Of a DNA stretch of 64,000 nt, positions 35,683 to 51,298 are shown piece by piece. This DNA comes from Mesaphorura yosii (Eukaryota; Arthropoda; Collembola; Poduromorpha; Tullbergiidae), in assembly GCA_009869945.1 (NCBI GenBank), contig WIXG01000002.1, positions 124,001 through 188,000 on the forward strand, in the 5' to 3' direction. Position 1 is the first letter of the stretch. Every line of letters starts with the position of its first letter. The position numbers were made by a program, and so were the translations under genes. Below the pieces are notes generated by a model. It saw only the letters and a list, made by a program, of their open reading frames with translations, was not told where the DNA came from and made no database searches.

Positions 35683-38140
35683 TCACTTGTCCATCAGTGA
35701 GCATATGGAAAGAAGTAATTGGTTGAATGTGTCCTTCTTGTCGGCGTAGACGTGGTGGCCAGCGCCTTCCAAAACCTGCGAAAGAAGTGAGAAATTAGTC
35801 AAATTATAGCAACGAACTCTCCTAGTATAAGGTCACTTATCACTCACATGGACATCGATGTAGGAACCGACGCCTCTCAACTCCTTCACTTGATCCGCAG
35901 GGTAGTGGTCCACCCAGGAATTTGAACCGTACAAGAATGTCATCGGAATTTTGTTGTCAAGCTCCGAAATTCTAACACCTGTAGCGAAAGAAAATGTCCA
36001 TGCATTCTAGCATTTTCATTACACGAGCACGCCAAAAAACTGAAGAACCTTACCCATTGGATTCTTTGCCCAAGCAAACTTCTCCATTAAAGTATGAAAA
36101 GCAGCCTCGCCCCTGCAAATTTTGAATTATCACTCGAATGCATGCCTTAAACATGGGAAAATCACGAAGCGAAGTACGAGGCCGACTCGCCAATTGAACT
36201 TACGTTGGGTTCTGTGCGTTGCAGTGATACATGTAATGCGAGACTTTAATACTGGGTTCATCAAGCAAGTTTTCGTATTTCCGAATCAGGTCTGGTCTGA
36301 ATCTTTGGATTAGCTTTGGACCTGCAATGTGTCAATGAGCTTTTAATTAACTCAAACGAGCGGTTCAATAAGGAAATGATGGATGTACACACCGACAAGT
36401 CGAAATGCCCACAAAGGATTTAGCCTCAGCGGCTCGAGCAGGCGCACCAGCAATCTGATAGGCAGAGGAACGCGCCGGAAGGCACTCAGGTCGTCTGGTA
36501 TTTGTTTAAAGCCCCACGGATCTGCCAGGACCAAATGCACGACTGCTTCTGGATGTCGAAGGGTGTAAGCCGTCGAAATAAATCCGCCCAAACTGTGCCC
36601 AACGAGCACGAATCTTTCCAGTCTCATTGCGAGTCTCCATGCTTCAATGGAAGCAGCCATCTGCGACTCTGTTTCGTCGGGGTCCGAGCTGAATTCGGGT
36701 CTGGAACTTCTCCCGAATCCTGTCAATTAAAAATAGGTCAAGCATGTTCGTGCTCTCACGAAATTCTGAATTGCACTCGTACCAAGTAAATCGATGGCGT
36801 AAACTGGTCTGGTGGCTGCCAGTCCATCGAGGTTCAGAACCCACAGCGCGAGTCCAGCGCCGAATCCGTGCAGAAGCACGATTGGGATTTTGTCGGATTC
36901 TTCGTTCAGACTGAGCGTCCAAATGTTGGAGTCGGAGTCCCCAACGACGGGACCAATATTGACATTACGGGTCTTGTAAGGAGTTTTCAAATCTGCATCG
37001 CATTACACAGAAAGTCAATAATTTCATTATTCCATTCAATTCGAGAATTCTTTTCTCAAAATTCTCAGCGTGCCCCTTCCGACGAGGCATCGATGGTCGA
37101 CGCCTTTGGGGAAATTGGAATTTCGATTGCAAAGCTGACGCAAAATCACAGTTTTAAAGAGAGGATTTGTAGGAGTAAATTGCGGCTGATTGATTGAATT
37201 GATGCCTGATGCTGAGAATGCCATTGAATTGATTGTTTCAGTCCAATTTGGGCACAACTATGCAGTAATCGATGTGCTTGTTCAAGAACCTCGTGATTTT
37301 GTATGCATCAATGCAGTGAGTCATAGTCGCGTGAAATTGTTATACTACACACATCTACAATTTAGTACTTCGTTCTCCAGTACGCGGTTCGCAGTGTTTG
37401 TGTTGCTATTGCGAAAACCTTGTACTTGAATGTAAAGTGCAAAAAATTCACTTGTCAATGTACACTCAGCTGTAGCGTGCTAAAGTCTACTTCATAGCGC
37501 CTACTGAGAATTTGCTTTTGCCTTTGCCTTATGTCAAAGTCTGGTGACTGACTACTCTCAATGCCCATTGCCATGACTTTGCCATTTTGCATAAATACAA
37601 ATATTACTGCTTGCCTGAGCTAAATTCTAATTGGTCCAAAATTGGACTATTATTTATCTATTTAAAGTCTAGGAGTCTGGAATCGGCCAATTTGCCCCAA
37701 TAAAAACTCGGATTTGATTTGTAAGTTCAACTTACATGCTAATATATTTTGTTCTGCTTCCTCCATCAATTCCTCTGACGTCGACGGCCAGAAATACCAT
37801 GAAGACAGCCAAGATGCTCCGGCGCCCTTGCTTTTGTGCCTGGAAATAAAGGCAAAGGCACAGGTGTTCTGAATCCTGACATTTTTGCGGCTTGTCCAAC
37901 TTCGTGGCGTGGCTTAACTTACTCCTTTTGTGCTTTTCCATCGTCGCTTGAACTTAAGCTGAAATCACCAATTTCTGTGTCTTCGTCGTGGTTGTGGCTC
38001 AATTCTTCGATGTCTTGAAACTCGACGCCCGAATCAAGGTTGTTTGAAACATCGGAATTCTGTATCGCAATCTTCATCATCGCGATTGCAAGTAGAGCGC
38101 AGATCAAATACTGAATTCGTAGAATTTGTTGCTGTCTCAT
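35683..38140 (-). CDS. ABHD4: ABHD4/ABHD5-type alpha/beta hydrolase with N-terminal anchor
   Basis: Exons, 5' to 3': 38140-37923, 37839-37736, 36992-36783, 36719-36393, 36321-36204, 36112-36054, 35978-35848 and 35775-35683. They join in phase to 419 residues. From about residue 80 the protein follows ABHD4/ABHD5: a Trp-rich segment [48 protein letters not shown], the nucleophile elbow GHSLGG (Ser220), [11 protein letters not shown], Asp369 and HHVYAD (His396, an HX4D motif). ABHD4 is an N-acyl-phospholipid hydrolase. ABHD5 (CGI-58) activates ATGL and has Asn in place of this Ser. The intact triad therefore points to an active ABHD4-like enzyme. Exon 1 adds a hydrophobic helix (residues about 6-26) and an acidic Ser/Asp-rich linker that vertebrate ABHD4/5 lack. 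The intron at 36993-37735 holds nothing recognisable. Confidence 0.93.
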
Positions 38141-38892
38141 ATGTCCGCCAGCGCAGGTCAGACTGCCTCACTATTGCTTTTCGCTTGGCTGGCAGCAGGC
38201 CAAAGGTGGCAGGCGAAAAGGGACTTGGCTTGAGGGATCGCAGATTGAAATTCGCGTAGTAGATAAACAACTTAGCAACGCAATACTTTAATTATATGAG
38301 GAAGAGTGGAACCGACGTTCGTTGTTAACTAGTTAAGATTGCACTAGAAGAGAATTTGCCACGGAGTTCGTTCAGAACCCAACTTCACTCAACGCTGTTG
38401 CATGAAACACTGACGATGAAAAGAAACATTAAGCACATGACATAATCCTGTAGCAAGTAGCTTGCGGGCGTCCCGTGAGTAATGCGCAAGCGACGCACTC
38501 GTTCTTCACAGCACACGTCTCGTTAATCAAAACCTCAATGCAAAAACCAACTAACCAGAAAGCAAGTCTCGTGCTTGCTCGCATGATTGGAAAGTTGGAA
38601 TTCACAAATGCGAAATGCAGTCTACTGTACATCCTAATTAAACTTGCCCTACAGGACAAGTGATCATGCACACTTTAGTCGTGCACACAATTATGCAATT
38701 TCAAGTGAGAAGTACTCCATGATATCAAATAACACGGTCACCTGATTTCGAGAGCTAGTTACGCGCTATGAAAGAATCGAACGCATTAATAAAGCCATCA
38801 CGTTTTATTTCAAGTTAGAAAATTGAAAAATAGTCCAACAATGCCCAACAACGAATATACGAATGCAGTGAATGCATGAAAAAGAATATAGA
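38141..38892. other. Spacer between ABHD start and NUDCD1 end
   Basis: Both neighbours are on the minus strand, so this holds the NUDCD1 3' UTR on the right and the ABHD promoter and 5' UTR on the left. No coding region was recognised. Confidence 0.65.
38804..38809 (-). terminator. Poly(A) signal of NUDCD1
   Basis: TTTATT on the plus strand reads AATAAA on the minus strand, about 85 bases after the NUDCD1 stop at 38893. Confidence 0.65.
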
Positions 38893-41434
38893 TTACACGA
38901 TCTCCGTAACCCTCATCCGGACAGCATGTAGATGTTTTGGAGTCAGAATAAACAGGAATTCGTTGGCGGCGTATGCTCCCATAATTTCTTCTGGTGGATC
39001 TATTGCTATGACTTGTTGCTTGCAAACGTGACTCACCTTCTCTCCACTCTTTCGATTTCTCAAGTCATTTTCAAGAGGGCTCGGCTGACGGTACACATGA
39101 ATATGCTTTACTGTGTCACAAATTGCTGCATATGAGAAGTCTGTTGACAAGAGATAGAATAGGAATTAGAGTTCAACCCTCAGAAGCGGTAAGACTTACC
39201 TGGTGAGCAAATGGTGAACTTCCGAGACTCTTTTGACGCTTGCACGTACCCCAGTGCGGAAAAAGTTCCCACATGTTGACAATTCGAGGATTTGTCAAGG
39301 AGCAATTTCGGCTGCCAAATGATGCCATCCACATCATGGCGAATGCAGAAGCAAGGTACGGCATTTGGCTCAGCACGAATGTTAAAGAGCCATTGATGAG
39401 TTCCCAGGCTCGCCTAAGGAATACAACAAAAGCAGTGGCTAAACTCTTGAAAGTGGTGGATTCAATCATAGAAATGATAGTTATGATAGCCTACTGCCTA
39501 CCTGATTTGTAATCTTATGGGTGAAGCGGTCGATTCTCATATACATGGATGAGTCAGCAGGAAGCTCGTCGCACTCCTCGTTCTCTTCCGACACATAAAC
39601 ATTTCGGTGTGGATCATCTCCCTGTAAGTCAGGCAATTATCATTTAAGCTAGCTAGTGACACAGGCAAACAAAATGAATTGATCAGCTATTCGGGCTCGT
39701 ACCCATTTATCGGAACACAAATGCTCCAGCTGTTGATGAATTTGCGCAACAAGCTCTGGATCCATGATTTGTTCTCCGGAATCAATTCCAGGGATAAGAC
39801 AATTCCACATTTGATTCTTCTCTGCCTTTGACAGAACGATTTCCAATCTAAACATGTGAGAAGTTGGTAGCGCATATTTGAAGAATGCAGTTAAAGTTAA
39901 AAGTTGCACTAACTTGCCACTTTCCAGTGTCCAAACTGTTTCGTTCGATTTAACCGCGTGACACAAGTTTCCTTGAAGCATTGAATTTTCTAGGTACGTA
40001 ATTTCCAGAAAAGTTCCCGAAGTCTGGACGGAAAGATCAAGTTTCTTTGCGTCATTTGGAAGTCTGAACCAAATTGTAACGTCCTCGGCTGTTTGACTCC
40101 ATACAAAATCTTTCTTTTCTATACACAAACATCATACTACTTTAGCAGGTACGAGGCATCGTTATATATTAGGCCTTACTGTTGGATTCCGATTCAGTCT
40201 TGGGTGTAATCACAATCGGATTCTCTGAGTCTTCCACAAAATTGAATGGGCCATCTGCAACAATGTACACGCCTGCGGCTCCCTCTTCGATCGCTGCGTA
40301 ATGCACCGAATACAGACTAAGCAAAGTTCGGGTGCTTTGAAGAGTCCACGTCTTGTTTTCTCCTGGGAATATTCACAGCAATTGTGATAGACAATATACA
40401 GAAATGTGGGTGAGTAATTTTAATTATAATGATTAATTAACCTTCAACAAAAGTGACCCACTCCATGAGGGATAAAAATGTGCTGTCCGTGCCATGAAAC
40501 ATGTCTTTAAGCTTCGTCAAAACTTCAGTCCATGCAGATTTCTCGTCGATTCGGAACAAAAGCACGTCCAACAACGATTTGCCTTCATGTTCATATGCCA
40601 GAGAGTCGAGAATTATAAATTGTGGATTCTTTTTATCGTTACCATGAATTCTGTCATTGAAATTGGCCTGTGTATAGCCGAAATGAAATTAAATCTGATT
40701 CCAAATCGTGTACACGCAGGTGTGACTCACCGTCCACGTTTCGCCGGACGTACGACGACTTCCTGTGCCCAATATGTACAAATTGCCGGTACCTTCATTA
40801 AGACAATCGATGTCAGAGAACATTCCCACTTGCAATAGTTAATTTGAAGGCGTTCTCTCACCATCACTGAGAGCAGCCAAGTCCTCCTTGGTAAACATAA
40901 GAGTAATGTTAAACCTTCCTTCCGATTTGGAGCTTCCGCCAGGAATGGTCCAAACTTGCACGAGATCTGACGGCCTTCCAGTCTAAAAATTATTAGAATG
41001 ATTAAACAATGACTTAGTTTCTCATAAATAGACAGGCAAAGCTGAGTACCTCACCTCATTGTCGATCGAGCATTTCCAAATATTCCAACTCAAGTCGACA
41101 AAGTAAACATTTTCCTTGTTCCAAACGTCAGGGTAAATGTGATTATTGAACACTTGCAACTTTACGTGCTGAAGAGAGTATTGGTCTGAGGTTGGCCGCG
41201 CGTAATCAACGCCTGGCACAAAAAGCCATTAGAAAATTAGAATTAGAATCTTTTGCGTGAAAGCACGGAATTTTCTGACTCACCATTTTGCAATGCTTTG
41301 GTATAAATGGGAAGCGGGTCCAAAGAAAGCTTGTATCCATAAAATTTGGGGTCAAGCAGCAGGCGATTGGGTCTTAACTCAAAAACTGTGACCTCCGAGG
41401 ACTGAGGAAGGTCGTCACCGGTACCTTTCGTCAT
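38893..41434 (-). CDS. NUDCD1: NUDCD1, NudC domain-containing protein 1
   Basis: Exons, 5' to 3': 41434-41284, 41212-41055, 40982-40862, 40792-40731, 40667-40442, 40362-40180, 40118-39914, 39847-39703, 39621-39502, 39413-39200 and 39140-38893. They join in phase to 610 residues; human NUDCD1 has 583. The N-terminus RLLLDPKFYGYKLSLDPLP matches the human RPLLDPRFEGYKLSLEPLP. A propeller-like region follows, including GTGNLYILGTG. A CS/NudC domain lies near residues 301-390 (FVWSQTAEDVTIWFRLPND...). The C-terminal half includes PCFCIRHDVDGIIWQP, SALGYVQASK and VYRQPSPLE, all shared with the human protein. Family members act as HSP90-type co-chaperones for propeller or helicase clients. The intron 39913-39848 is only 66 bp, in frame and free of stops; removing it restores the human-like sequence. 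All introns are short, the gene is divergent from ALT copy 1, and the start fits the human N-terminus. Confidence 0.96.
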
Positions 41435-42354
41435 TTCTCTTAATCCACGTGGAAACGATGGCTCTTGGATGTTTAGATGAAGGCTATAATTTCATTTCCA
41501 AATTAGACAGACGACACCATACGCGTCAGCGTCGGGTAATGTTGAACGACATACTAGTCGGGGGTCTTGAATAATTTCGAAGCAGCAAAGTTGCAGGAAT
41601 TGAATTCACAACTTGCACCAAATTACTTGCACCATCCACTTCCCCCTTGATGTAATGCAATGCAGGCGCAAGGTTTACAAAATTTTCGTCTACGACTGTG
41701 GACGCCTGTACAAGTAAAAGCAAAGCAAGAATTTCTTCTTGGCGCGTTTCAACTCTGCCGATCGTACTCGATTAACTATGCACTCACGTAAGTCAGATGA
41801 TGATCCAAACCAGCCAAAATCGGGCAGATTTAATTGAGTGAGTAGAAATACTGAAACACGAATACGAATCAAACGCTTAAAGTTTTGTCAATTACTACAT
41901 CAGCTAACATATTACGAAGCAGCTTTCTCTTTGTTGTCTATAAGAGAGCAAGTTCAACTTTCACCGTGATGATAAACACAAGCACAAGCACGAGATAATA
42001 TTCGCAATTAATTCAAGCCGTATAAACCAATAGAATTAGAAATATTTATACAACTACGCGTTGCGCAGGCCGGCAGTCATAAATATTTTTCTCAATCCCG
42101 ACTCGAATCAACTTGAATTGACGAGTGTCCGCGCTCGCTCGGTCGCTACCTCACCGCCGAGTTAAATCAATAATCAAGAGTGTGATTGTATTGTAGCAAA
42201 GCAACAACAGCCAGCCAGCCAGCAAGCCAGCCAGTGTTACATAACATAACACTAAAGCTGTGTTAAGTACACAGACCCAGAACTGCAGTAAATAATTTTA
42301 ACACGCTCTCTTCTCTCCTGTCCATCAGCAGTGTGCATCAGGCCGTGTGTTACA
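41435..42354. promoter_or_regulatory. Divergent spacer between NUDCD1 and ALT copy 1
   Basis: NUDCD1 begins leftward at 41434 and the aminotransferase rightward at 42355, so 920 bp hold both promoters and 5' UTRs. Minus-strand frames at 41526-41723 and 41690-41872 have no recognised motif and are probably chance. A CCAG repeat lies at 42208-42234. Confidence 0.55.
42208..42234. repeat. Imperfect CCAG tetranucleotide repeat
   Basis: About six copies of CCAG, interrupted once by CAAG, lie 120 bp upstream of the ALT copy 1 start codon, probably in its 5' UTR or promoter. Confidence 0.85.
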
Positions 42355-46100
<3,746 letters not shown>

Positions 46101-47455
46101 GGTGATAAATAGGTGGTGATACTGAATCCTGACCCGAGTCCCCTTCCTGGCTTGTTCGACCGGACAAAGTGAAAAGATCTGCCAACCTACTTTAAAATGC
46201 AACTCGACAACACACGACAAAATTCTTATTTCAATCTGCCTGATGATTCCACGTCAATTATTTACAGAACATCGATTTATCCATTATAAGCATGACTCTG
46301 ACTCTGATATCAGTAAATCAGGTCGTATCACTTGTGCGATTCTTGGCCTCGAATGTTTCAATTTCATAGTAATCACAGTTACCACGAATTTGAAACTGAA
46401 AGGGTTCTTCCCTTTTGTCTTGAATTCCTTTTGTTAATTATGAGACTTTCCTTTTTATATCGTACGAATCTGAGTTTGAAAACATGCTTGTTGTCTGCTG
46501 CTGCTAGTGAGAATAGTTACAAATTGGTCATCGTGGTGTATTGGCGTCGGTGCATAATTAGTTAACTGGTGCTATTTTAGTTTTATTTGTACTATAAGCA
46601 AAATTATGACCACATGGTCGCAAATATTTTAAGGCTGAGTGCCGTGCCCTGGCATGCGTGTTAGAATCTGGTTAAAATACATGCCAAAAGCATGAGACAA
46701 TAAAGCAAACCGTCTTAATCTCGCTTAGGTGGAGGTTGGGGTCTATCTCACACGCAATGAAATCTCGATTTATTGATTTGCCATCCGTAATTTTGATCGA
46801 ATAATGTTGTCATTTTAACCACCGATGCTGATGCTGAACAAAGGAACAACTCGAAATCACGCAACGACCACGTGAAATCTCACCAAAAAACATCATTTGT
46901 TTGCATTTGTGAGTACGTGACATGAGTGCCTTCTACAACAGTACACAATCATGTATTTTCTTAGTCGGAACGCTCGAATCTTGTGAATGATTTGCGGAAT
47001 TTATTCTAATGAAGAAGTGTTTGTAAACAAAATGTAAATTACGCTGAACCTGCGCCTACAAGTTTCCCACGTCTCCGAAGGGATCAGGAATAGAGGACGA
47101 GCTGATAGGGGGGATTGCGGGTAAATTAATTAGGCAAAAGTAAAGCAACCAAAACAACATAGCCGAACGTCAAATTATCGGAACAAAAACCAAGCATAAA
47201 GTGCAGCGGAACTGCAGTTAAAGTGACGCCAATTGGTCGATTCGCCTCCGGAATGTGAATATTACCACATCAACGCAACGCCAAGGTAATTTTAGTTCCA
47301 CACGACGAGTTTATCACTGGGATCACAACTTGACATTCAATTTGGCATTTCACTTATTGAGGTAGTCATTTCCAAACTTGCCGTGCTTGGAATTTCGGAG
47401 TAAACAATTCCTTCAAAAATCCAATTTCCACTGCTCGACGAATTGTAATATCACG
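46101..47455. other. Spacer between ALT copy 1 and TCAIM
   Basis: It contains the ALT copy 1 3' UTR to about 46720 and the TCAIM promoter. Frames present are short and lack motifs. Confidence 0.65.
46699..46704 (+). terminator. Poly(A) signal of ALT copy 1
   Basis: AATAAA lies about 600 bases after the stop at 46100, the first exact hexamer I noticed downstream. Confidence 0.5.
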
Positions 47456-50400
47456 ATGTACTCCAAACCTGCGTTTTATTGCCGTAAACTTAATTCGAAA
47501 TGGATGCAGAAAGCAAGGTGAGATTACAGGTTTCAATGAAAACTGTTTGTGTGATTGCTTCAAGTTAACTTTATGTCAATACCTGCAGTTCCTGTTGCGG
47601 TAGTCAAATCGGATTAAGGACTCTAAGTTCCGGTGAGGCTTTCGCGGCCTTGAAGCCGTTCTTCTTTGCAGTCCACCCTGATCTTTTCGGGCAATTTCCA
47701 AAAGAAAGGGTAAGTTGTTTGTTCTGGCTGCATGACGCGTCCGGCGTGCAGCGGTTTGGCATTTAACTTTGTTCCTCTGAAAAAATTTCTTTTCTTAGGA
47801 AGTGAATGAGAACTCGCTGAAGAGATTAAACGAGTACATCGAATCCGCAGCCAATAACCGATCTGGAGAGCAAGGTTTATTAGTCAAGTACCGCTCAAAT
47901 ACACAGTCACACCTGACATTTTACCTTCGACGAAATGAAACCGCACAACGGGCAGCGCTGGAGATGCCCAGTTCCAATCAGTTTCGCCGGAATGGCCAAT
48001 TTGACGACGACAGAAAGAATGGTACGTGCTATTCGAGCTGATAGTTATTGGAACGAATTCTACTTGTCAAATGTAAATGAGGAGTATTCATACGTGAAGA
48101 AAATGAGACCTGGCCAAGGACGCCACCTCAATGACCGCCGACCGAACTGTTTCATTGCTTTCGGTTTACGACCGCATTCTCAATTTCAGGGCGGGCAGTA
48201 CAGCAGTTTATAGATTCGCATGGCACATCTAGCGTAGAGAAGTATAAAACGACTGGAGGCTCGAGTCGCCTGGGCATATCCGCATGCATTTCTTAAGCTC
48301 ATCTTATAGTCAGTCGTAAACTTTTCACGTCTTAAACGTCATTCCGGTACGTTGGTTTGCTTTTAAGGATTATTGTCCGTCCAACCTCTAATTTCCATAC
48401 AGCATAAAAGTCACAATGTACATGAACTCGGGTGCTTGTTCCGAGATGTTGAGTATTATTATCCGTCTAATGTACGATTGTCTGGCCCTGGTCCATTTTC
48501 GTGAAACAATGTTGTACTGGCAGACGATATAAACTCCTTGCGGGCGAAGTATTTCTGACGACACGCTTCAATGGTTCAATCAGTTTCCAGTTTAATTTAT
48601 TTTTACATTTTGATGGTCCCGCCCTTGAGTACTGACGTCAAATAATTAATGGATCGGCATTTCGACATACGAAAATTTTTATTGTTTCGAAGCTTTTGGC
48701 AAGCTAAGCCTGCAGAAGTACACATAAACCCATGTCTTTGTGATTTTTGTGGTCTTGAACATAAAAGGAAGTACCAGCAGTCCATTCTGAAATTTTGAAG
48801 AAAGAAAGCTCTGCACTAATAAATGATGCAGGGATCCACTTGATTTATTTTTATGACTCACCACTCGCATTGGTTTTATTGCCCGGCAATAATAATAATC
48901 TTGGATTCTGTCCGATCGACTGATCATTGATTCTACGTCTTGCAGGGTCATTTCAGACTGTAAAGATCGACCTTAGCCAGAGGGACGTTCGAAGCACAGT
49001 ACATTCGATACTCGAGAAGTGCAATTTGTCTACATCGTACCTCGATAGCCTACCAAGCACAAAGCCTCAGGAATCTTCTAGTCGATTTCAGTTTCCTAGC
49101 TCCTGGCAAAACACTGATCACAATCAAGACTTTAGGGAACAGGCGGAACGAGAGGTTTCAGCCAAGAAAGCGGCTCAGGATGATTTAATGTAAGCAGTCG
49201 TAAATCCCAAAACTGGCTCGAAAACTTTAATATGACAGTTTGTTTAGAACATGGTTGACCAAAAATGTTGACGACGCGAAGCAGAAATTGGAAGATGCGA
49301 TGCCAGTACGCGAGGAAATTATGAGACTGAGAGAAAGTTTATGTCAAGCACTGCAATTGAAGGACATTATCTGGGATTGTGGCTGGGGCACGAAACACTT
49401 CCGTGGGAGCCTCGAAAGCTTACAATCGTTAGCGTCACACCACCCAGAAACTATGCGAATTTTGAAAGGTATTTTAGGAATACGCGGGTGTGTGTATATT
49501 TTAGTTTGCTTTCACTGTTTGCTTAAACATTAAACTTAATTGATTAATGCAGACAGGACAGTAATATTCGGCGCAGCAACTGGTGTAAGCATGAGCGGGG
49601 ACGTGGTTCTGTACAGCGGTGAAGTTCGGAGAAATTGGCTGGATGTAATTAGGAATATTAAGCAACACGACGAAAGAATTCTGAAAATCCCAACTTTCCA
49701 AAAGGCGTTGTCGACAGCGCTGAAAGACATCAAGGTTGTGCACAGGTATGCCTGATTCTGCTTGGTCCAAGAGACGTTCACCTAAAATAATACTGGTTAA
49801 AATTTAATCAGAAAATTCGAACCCAAGAAGTTGGCCGATTCCTACGAAATTCAGCTGCGGAAACTGATTACTTCGTTGGGTGATTACACGGGTCGGCAGC
49901 AGTATCCGTCTGACTGGCCTGATGAATTGTCTCACTTGGAATTGGTTGTGGAAACGTAAGTTTTTAGTTGTCCCTCCTTCAATACAATTGTTGTACATTC
50001 AACTCGCCGAGTTTCCAAGCATTGGGCCTATTTTTTGTCGTGACACTTGGCAAAGCTGCTCTTGGCCAGCGCTTTCGGCTATTTTCGTCTCACTCTGGAT
50101 GTGCTTATGTTTAGAAAGCATTCACCTAGGCCATAACTTGTGTAATAATACGGAAATGTCGTTGCGAGACGTTTACTGCTTGCAATAATATTCGGAGATG
50201 AGAAAACATACTTAACATATTCCAAGTGTTTTCCGTCCTTCTCATCCATACAAATTATACGCTCCAGTTGGCGAGAAGAAAGTGCGTTTCTGAATGGAAC
50301 TTTCTTCCCCGTATTTCGTGCTTCCTTTAGTCGTAATTCGGAAAGTGCTCATAAATACGTGCCATGACATGCTTTTATTCAATTTCAGTGATGCCGGTCC

Positions 50401-51298
50401 TCTAATGGTTTCTCCGACCGGACAGATTATTGTGCCATCTTCGTGCCCTCCTTTTCTTCTCGTGAAATTCATAACTGAACACATGGAAGAAGCTAGTCAG
50501 AAATTAGCCAAGTACAACGAGTAAGTAGAATTTCTCCTTTTGTTATGCTCTAGTCGTAATCTCTCTGACAAACGCAAGAAGCTTGCTTGGTGCTGTTTCA
50601 AGGAATTAAAACGTAATATATCTGAGGCCGAGAGGGACTGAATTGTATGAAGATGAAGATAAACTTCTTCAAGCGAAAATATTTCGCTGTACATACTCGC
50701 GTTTCGCGTTTCTTTGAGAAATAAAACTATTAATTTGAAAAATGTAAGGTAATAGTATACACGGCAAACCGTAAAATGTATAAAGGAATTTCTAGGAATG
50801 AAGCCTGAAAGCGGTACAAAGTTTCTGAGGCTTTCTCCACCTTGCCTCTCGTAAGCGTGTAACGAGTTACGAGTATTCGATTTAATATAAAAATAGTTTG
50901 TATTATTCCGTGCCGTCTCAAAAGTTTATTGTTTTTATGAACGAACCACGCGAGTGGAAACAATGCTTTATTTCAGTATTTCAGCGGTTCCCGTACGCGT
51001 GTGGCGTGTGCCAAGCATCTTCAGCATGTTACCTTGATTGCAATTTCTGTTGTTTTTGGCCAACAGGCAAAAGTACGAAGAACGCGAGCTCCACGAAGCG
51101 TGCATCAAGGCCCTTCGTCTAAGCACATTTGAGAAAGCTGATAATGTCACTCCCAATTTAATGATTGACTGTTGCAAGCGACTTCTCGACAAAACAACAA
51201 CACTGAGCCCATTACTCACCGGAACTCATCTCCTGGTTACCACATACTACTCGGTGCTCACAGAAGGCGAAATGTGCATACCCTGGAATTGGAGATGA
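47456..51298 (+). CDS. TCAIM: TCAIM, mitochondrial T-cell activation inhibitor homologue
   Basis: Exons 47456-47517, 47589-47709, 47799-48021, 48946-49189, 49248-49468, 49553-49745, 49812-49955, 50389-50520 and 51067-51298 join in phase to 523 residues (human 496). The first 20 residues (Lys/Arg, Ser, no acidic residue) look like a mitochondrial leader. The block ALKPFFFAVHPDLFGQFPKE matches the human ALRPFYFAVHPDFFGQHPVE and carries an HPD tripeptide, the signature of J domains. Further shared blocks are REVNENSLKRLNEY, LTFYLRRNE, the NLMIDCCKRLL stretch and the C-terminus EGEMCIPWNWR (human DGDLCIPWNWK). The family is known in vertebrates as a mitochondrial regulator of T-cell activation; from memory it has also been linked to control of 2-oxoglutarate dehydrogenase. 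Introns at 48022-48945, 49956-50388 and 50521-51066 hold nothing recognisable. It sits between two alanine aminotransferase genes on the same strand. Confidence 0.95.
48022..48945 (+). other. TCAIM intron 3
   Basis: A 924-bp intron with donor GTACGT and acceptor TTGCAG. The exons either side join in phase and align with the human protein across the splice, so no exon appears to be missing. Confidence 0.75.

Noticed and set aside
35920-35932. tRNA B-box-like word on the minus strand
   Set aside because: It lies inside ABHD exon 7 and no acceptor stem or A box fits around it.
41526-41872. Minus-strand frames upstream of NUDCD1
   Set aside because: NUDCD1 already starts at 41434 with a human-like N-terminus. 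These frames have no recognised motif.
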